Assembly: GCF_900460215.1 (NCBI RefSeq) | Contig: NZ_UHIA01000003.1 | Coordinates: forward strand, 372,001 to 436,000 | Length of the DNA: 64,000 bases | DNA from: Suttonella indologenes | GTDB taxonomy: Bacteria > Pseudomonadota > Gammaproteobacteria > Cardiobacteriales > Cardiobacteriaceae | Direction of reading: 5' to 3' | Shown: positions 61,434-64,000 of the stretch, in pieces | Position numbering within the stretch: position 1 is the first letter of the stretch | Layout: each line of letters begins with the position of its first letter | Position numbers and translations under genes: made by a program | Notes under the pieces: generated by a model | The model's database searches: none | What the model saw: the letters and a program-made list of their open reading frames with translations, nothing else | Told to the model about the DNA's origin: nothing

Positions 61434-61920
61434 TACATACTCATGGGCACCGCCTTAATCACCGTACTGCTCTTAAGCTTTAATTATAGTCAAAGAATTT
61501 AAAAAGAGTTACAACTTCGGTTCACTTTTCCGTACTCACTGTATCGCCTGCAATTTGCCTTCTTGTGTCACTTTTTAAATTCTTCGACTATACAACCAAT
61601 TGATGCTCATCAGCTTTAATCCACAATTGGCGAAAGTGCGTAAAGTCAAAGTCATACTTTTGGACTATCTCTTCATCGTCCTAATTACTTTGGCAACCAT
61701 CTCCGCGCTGAAAATCATCGGCGCGATATTAGTCGGCGCCTTGCTAGTTATCCCTGCCGCTGCCGCACGTTTGATTGCCGGCTCGATGCGGCAATTTTTC
61801 TTTTTATCGGTAGCGATTGCCTACGACATTCCCGCCCCTTCGGGCGGCGCGATTATCCTGATTGCCGGCAGCTGCTTTATGCTCTTAGTGATTGTTAAAC
61901 AACTTGCGAGAATCAAATGA
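61434..61920 (+). pseudogene. ABC-3 metal permease (ZnuB/MntB-like) interrupted by a MITE, 5' part lost
   Basis: The plus frame YILMGTALITVLLLSFNY is joined, after removal of the MITE at 61485-61592, to NQLMLISFNPQLAKVRKVK and continues to QLARIK and a stop at 61920. This is the C-terminal half of a metal ABC-3 permease: LVGALLVIPAAAARLIAG is a conserved helix of ZnuB-type proteins. The N-terminal half is missing to the left, where IS630 begins. The stop overlaps the next gene by 4 bp. Confidence 0.8.
61485..61592. repeat. MITE-like element inserted in the permease gene
   Basis: 108 bp with ends TATAGTCAAAGAATTTAAAA and TTTTAAATTCTTCGACTATA. The element sits in AAT-TA/TA-CAACCAATTG; excising it at the TA duplication restores the reading AGC TTT AAT TAC AAC CAA TTG (SFNYNQL), so it is a mobile insertion and not a chance palindrome. 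Confidence 0.88.
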
Positions 61921-62681
61921 AAAAATTATTCCTTTCCATAGCCTTAAGCGGACTTAGTGCCTCTGGTTTTGCCCTAGACATTTTAAGCGCGCACCCGATT
62001 GCCACCGGCATCGCCAGCCATCTTTTAGCTGAACCGATTGCCGCGCAAAGCGTGAAGCTGCATTCTGCTGTGCCAAACAACCTGCCCGCTACGCGCCAAC
62101 TCAATTATCTGCAAGGCCGCGGCAAAGAAGCCCTTACCGAACTCAGTCAAGCATCCGAAATCGTACTGACCGTGCGCAGCATCTTCGCCCAAGATTACCT
62201 CTATCCCTTCAGCCGCCGCCACAACATCCGCATCATTCCCATAGACCTTGCGACCCCGATTGACGGCGAACGCGCCGGCGTGAGCAAAATCGAGCAGGAA
62301 TTTTTGCAGCACCCCGTGTGGTTCGACCCTTACAACTTGAGCCTGATGTATAGCAACTTAGCGCGCGAAATCAGCTCCTTTGAGCCCAATCTCAAATTGG
62401 AAGCCGCGCTTGAACAAGCGCAAAAAAGCCTGATTAGCCTTAGAAACGACATGGAGCAATTTTTAAGCAATTTGGAGCAAGAACCTGTCGCCCTGCTACT
62501 CAGCCCGGAACTCGCCTATTTCACGCAGGGTCTGCAAATCAGCAGCGTTGCCGCGTCTGCCGATGCGGATTTGGCAACATTGATTCAAGCACAAGGCATC
62601 AATCTCGCGATTAGCGACAGCGAACCCGAAACCGCCTTGCAAGAGCAACTCAGCGCCCAAGGCGTAAAACTGCTGATATAG
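61917..62681 (+). CDS. Metal ABC transporter substrate-binding protein (ZnuA-like)
   Basis: A 254-residue exported protein, signal peptide MKKLFLSIALSGLSASGFA. The mature part has the A-1 metal-binding layout (LSAHPIATGIASHLL near residue 23, a long helix around residues 155-185, PELAYFTQGL near 199). The His-rich loop of ZnuA is absent and the expected His ligands are only partly seen, so metal specificity is uncertain. ATGA overlap with the permease shows they were one operon; with the permease broken, this gene may be orphaned and on its way to decay. It is followed by about 66 bp and the second IS256 copy. Confidence 0.75.
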   Translation: MKKLFLSIALSGLSASGFALDILSAHPIATGIASHLLAEPIAAQSVKLHSAVPNNLPATRQLNYLQGRGKEALTELSQASEIVLTVRSIFAQDYLYPFSRRHNIRIIPIDLATPIDGERAGVSKIEQEFLQHPVWFDPYNLSLMYSNLAREISSFEPNLKLEAALEQAQKSLISLRNDMEQFLSNLEQEPVALLLSPELAYFTQGLQISSVAASADADLATLIQAQGINLAISDSEPETALQEQLSAQGVKLLI

Positions 62682-62747
62682 CCATTCAACCCAAAAATCT
62701 ATTTATGCTGAAAACGTCCAGATTTCTGGCATTGCTTAATTCTTATG

Positions 62748-64000
62748 GATACCGCCCCATAAAGTGTGTCTGATGAGAGGCAAAAGAAAAGGTCTCTCAA
62801 ATTTTTGTAAGAATGTTTTAGCAAACGCAATCCAAAAAAGAGAGAGACCCTATGAACAGTTTACAACTAAGCCCAAAGCAGCTACAAGAAATTTGTCATG
62901 ATTTTACCAACAAGCCCAATGGCATCAATACGCTACTATCTATTATGTTGAACAGCTTGATGAAAGCCGAGCGCAAGGACTTTTTAGTCTCAAATCATTG
63001 CCATGGTAATAAAGCTAATGGCTACCGAAGTCTACGCGGACTGGGTATTGGTGAGCAGATTGAGTTAGCGATTCCTAGAGATCGTTTAGGACAATTTAAG
63101 CCTCTTCTGCTAGAAGTCATGCGTGAGCAGCAGGATATGCTGAATGAGCTGTGTTTTGAGTTATATGCCAACGGCTTAACTACCCGTCAGATCGAAGGCA
63201 TTACTGAAAACATCTATGGCAAAAAGCTTTCCAAAAGCGCGGTATCACGCATCACCGAAAGCCTGTATGAGGACATGAAAGCCTTTCGAGAACGACCGCT
63301 AGAGCCTCATTATCCCATCATCTATTTGGATGCCACCTACGTCAAAACCAAACGTGAGACCGTCTCTAGCGAAGCGTACTATGTTGTGCTCGGCGTGAAG
63401 CTGGACAAAACCCGCGAGGTGCTCGGTATCTACAACGCCCCCACAGAATCTGCCGGCACTTGGGACAGCATCTGCCAAGACCTGAAAGAAAGAGGGATAC
63501 AGCGCATTGAGTTAGCTATCATCGATGACTTGAAAGGGCTGGATCAGAGGATTGAAAAACACTTTGCCTGGCGCATACAAAAGTGCGTACTGCACCTGAA
63601 AAGACGCCTACTCAGTCAAAGCAAAACCAGCCATAGAGCGGAGCTGGCACAAGATTTAAAAGACGTCTTCTGTGTGGGCAAACATGACAGTTTATCGGCA
63701 TCTACTGAACGTGCTAAAGCCTGTTATCAGAAATGGAAGAAATACTACCCGCAAGCTCTTGCCATATTGGCTGATAAGGACAAGCTAAGCTACTATTTAA
63801 CCTATCTGCATTATGAAAACGAGATACAAAATATGATTTACACCACCAATCAAATTGAGCGGTTGAACAAATCCTTTAAACGCACTTTAAAGATACGCAA
63901 CAGCATGCCCAATGTAGATTCTGTATTAACGCTGATGAGTAAAACTGCTATTGATATGGGTGAAACAACTTACCGTTACCCATTGAGCCGTTTTGCAGAT
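62748..64000 (+). mobile_element. IS256-family insertion sequence, copy 2, cut by the window end
   Basis: Begins GATACCGCCCCATAAAGTGT, the same end as copy 1, in the opposite orientation. The right end lies outside the window. Copies 1 and 2 bracket about 10.8 kb, 51950-62747, which holds the autotransporter region and could in principle be flipped or moved between them. Confidence 0.9.
62852..64000 (+). CDS. IS256-family transposase, 3' end outside the window
   Basis: The frame starts MNSLQLSPKQLQEICHDF and is nearly identical to the transposase at 50679-51845. It is open to the window edge, about 18 nucleotides short of the expected stop. Differences include Trp for Cys in KHFAWRIQKC and Ile for Val before QNMIYTTNQ. 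Confidence 0.92.
   Translation, partial: MNSLQLSPKQLQEICHDFTNKPNGINTLLSIMLNSLMKAERKDFLVSNHCHGNKANGYRSLRGLGIGEQIELAIPRDRLGQFKPLLLEVMREQQDMLNELCFELYANGLTTRQIEGITENIYGKKLSKSAVSRITESLYEDMKAFRERPLEPHYPIIYLDATYVKTKRETVSSEAYYVVLGVKLDKTREVLGIYNAPTESAGTWDSICQDLKERGIQRIELAIIDDLKGLDQRIEKHFAWRIQKCVLHLKRRLLSQSKTSHRAELAQDLKDVFCVGKHDSLSASTERAKACYQKWKKYYPQALAILADKDKLSYYLTYLHYENEIQNMIYTTNQIERLNKSFKRTLKIRNSMPNVDSVLTLMSKTAIDMGETTYRYPLSRFAD

Overview
The window looks like the chromosome of a gammaproteobacterium of the Cardiobacteriaceae type (Suttonella / Cardiobacterium / Dichelobacter relatives). The basis is a gammaproteobacterial housekeeping backbone (plsX-fabHDG-acpP-fabF-mltG-tmk-holB-pilZ, cysB/cysK, ampD, pyk), a mevalonate-pathway gene (mvaD) that is uncommon in gammaproteobacteria, and several Neisseria-like traits: FrpC-type self-processing modules, a UbiM-like hydroxylase, an ESPR-type autotransporter leader, and short TATAGT-ended repeats. 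The taxonomic call is an inference from memory of these families; no search was run. 

Layout. (1) 1-9060 is an AT-rich accessory region, almost all on the minus strand. It is a tandem array of cassettes, each with immunity-like membrane or secreted genes followed by a short effector whose C-terminus is an FrpC-like, calcium-binding, Asp-Pro self-processing module (SPM). One cassette is intact (5172-6772), one is frameshifted (1215-4702), one is cut by the window edge (1-554), and two are reduced to orphan immunity genes carrying deletion scars. The cassettes are separated by copies of a ~200-300 bp boundary repeat and by MITE-like repeats. (2) 9117-29170 is ordinary chromosome: a PliG-like lysozyme inhibitor, yigZ-mvaD, a GH13 enzyme, a baeRF-like protein, an anaerobic haem-degradation pair (a HutW-HutX fusion and ChuY), ubiM, an ankyrin protein, a glycyl-radical enzyme with its activase and a nucleoside transporter (yjjI-yjjW-nupC), pyk, fau, cysB and cysK. 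(3) 29170-39853 is a continuous plus-strand housekeeping run: ampD, a serine hydrolase, yceD-rpmF-plsX-fabHDG-acpP-fabF and mltG-tmk-holB-pilZ. (4) 39919-50176 is a defence island. It opens with fragments of a tyrosine integrase and of queH joined by an IS-end palindrome, followed by a two-gene system of a 1521-aa coiled-coil protein and a 1695-aa DEAH helicase with a DUF1998-like end, best matched to type III Druantia (DruH-DruE). (5) 50628-64000 is mobile and surface-related: an IS256-family element, an IS5 relic, a large autotransporter with a 24-bp in-frame linker repeat, a broken paralogue of it, an apbE without an export signal, a der 3' fragment, an IS630 relic split by an IS5 element, an ABC-3 metal permease split by a MITE, its substrate-binding protein, and a second IS256 copy cut by the window end. 

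How they fit together. The strongest candidates for unusual biology are the SPM effector/immunity array and the Druantia-like pair. The array suggests cassette turnover: duplication, loss of the toxin body, retention of immunity. The second mobile region records serial IS insertion and deletion. No tRNA, rRNA or CRISPR array was seen.
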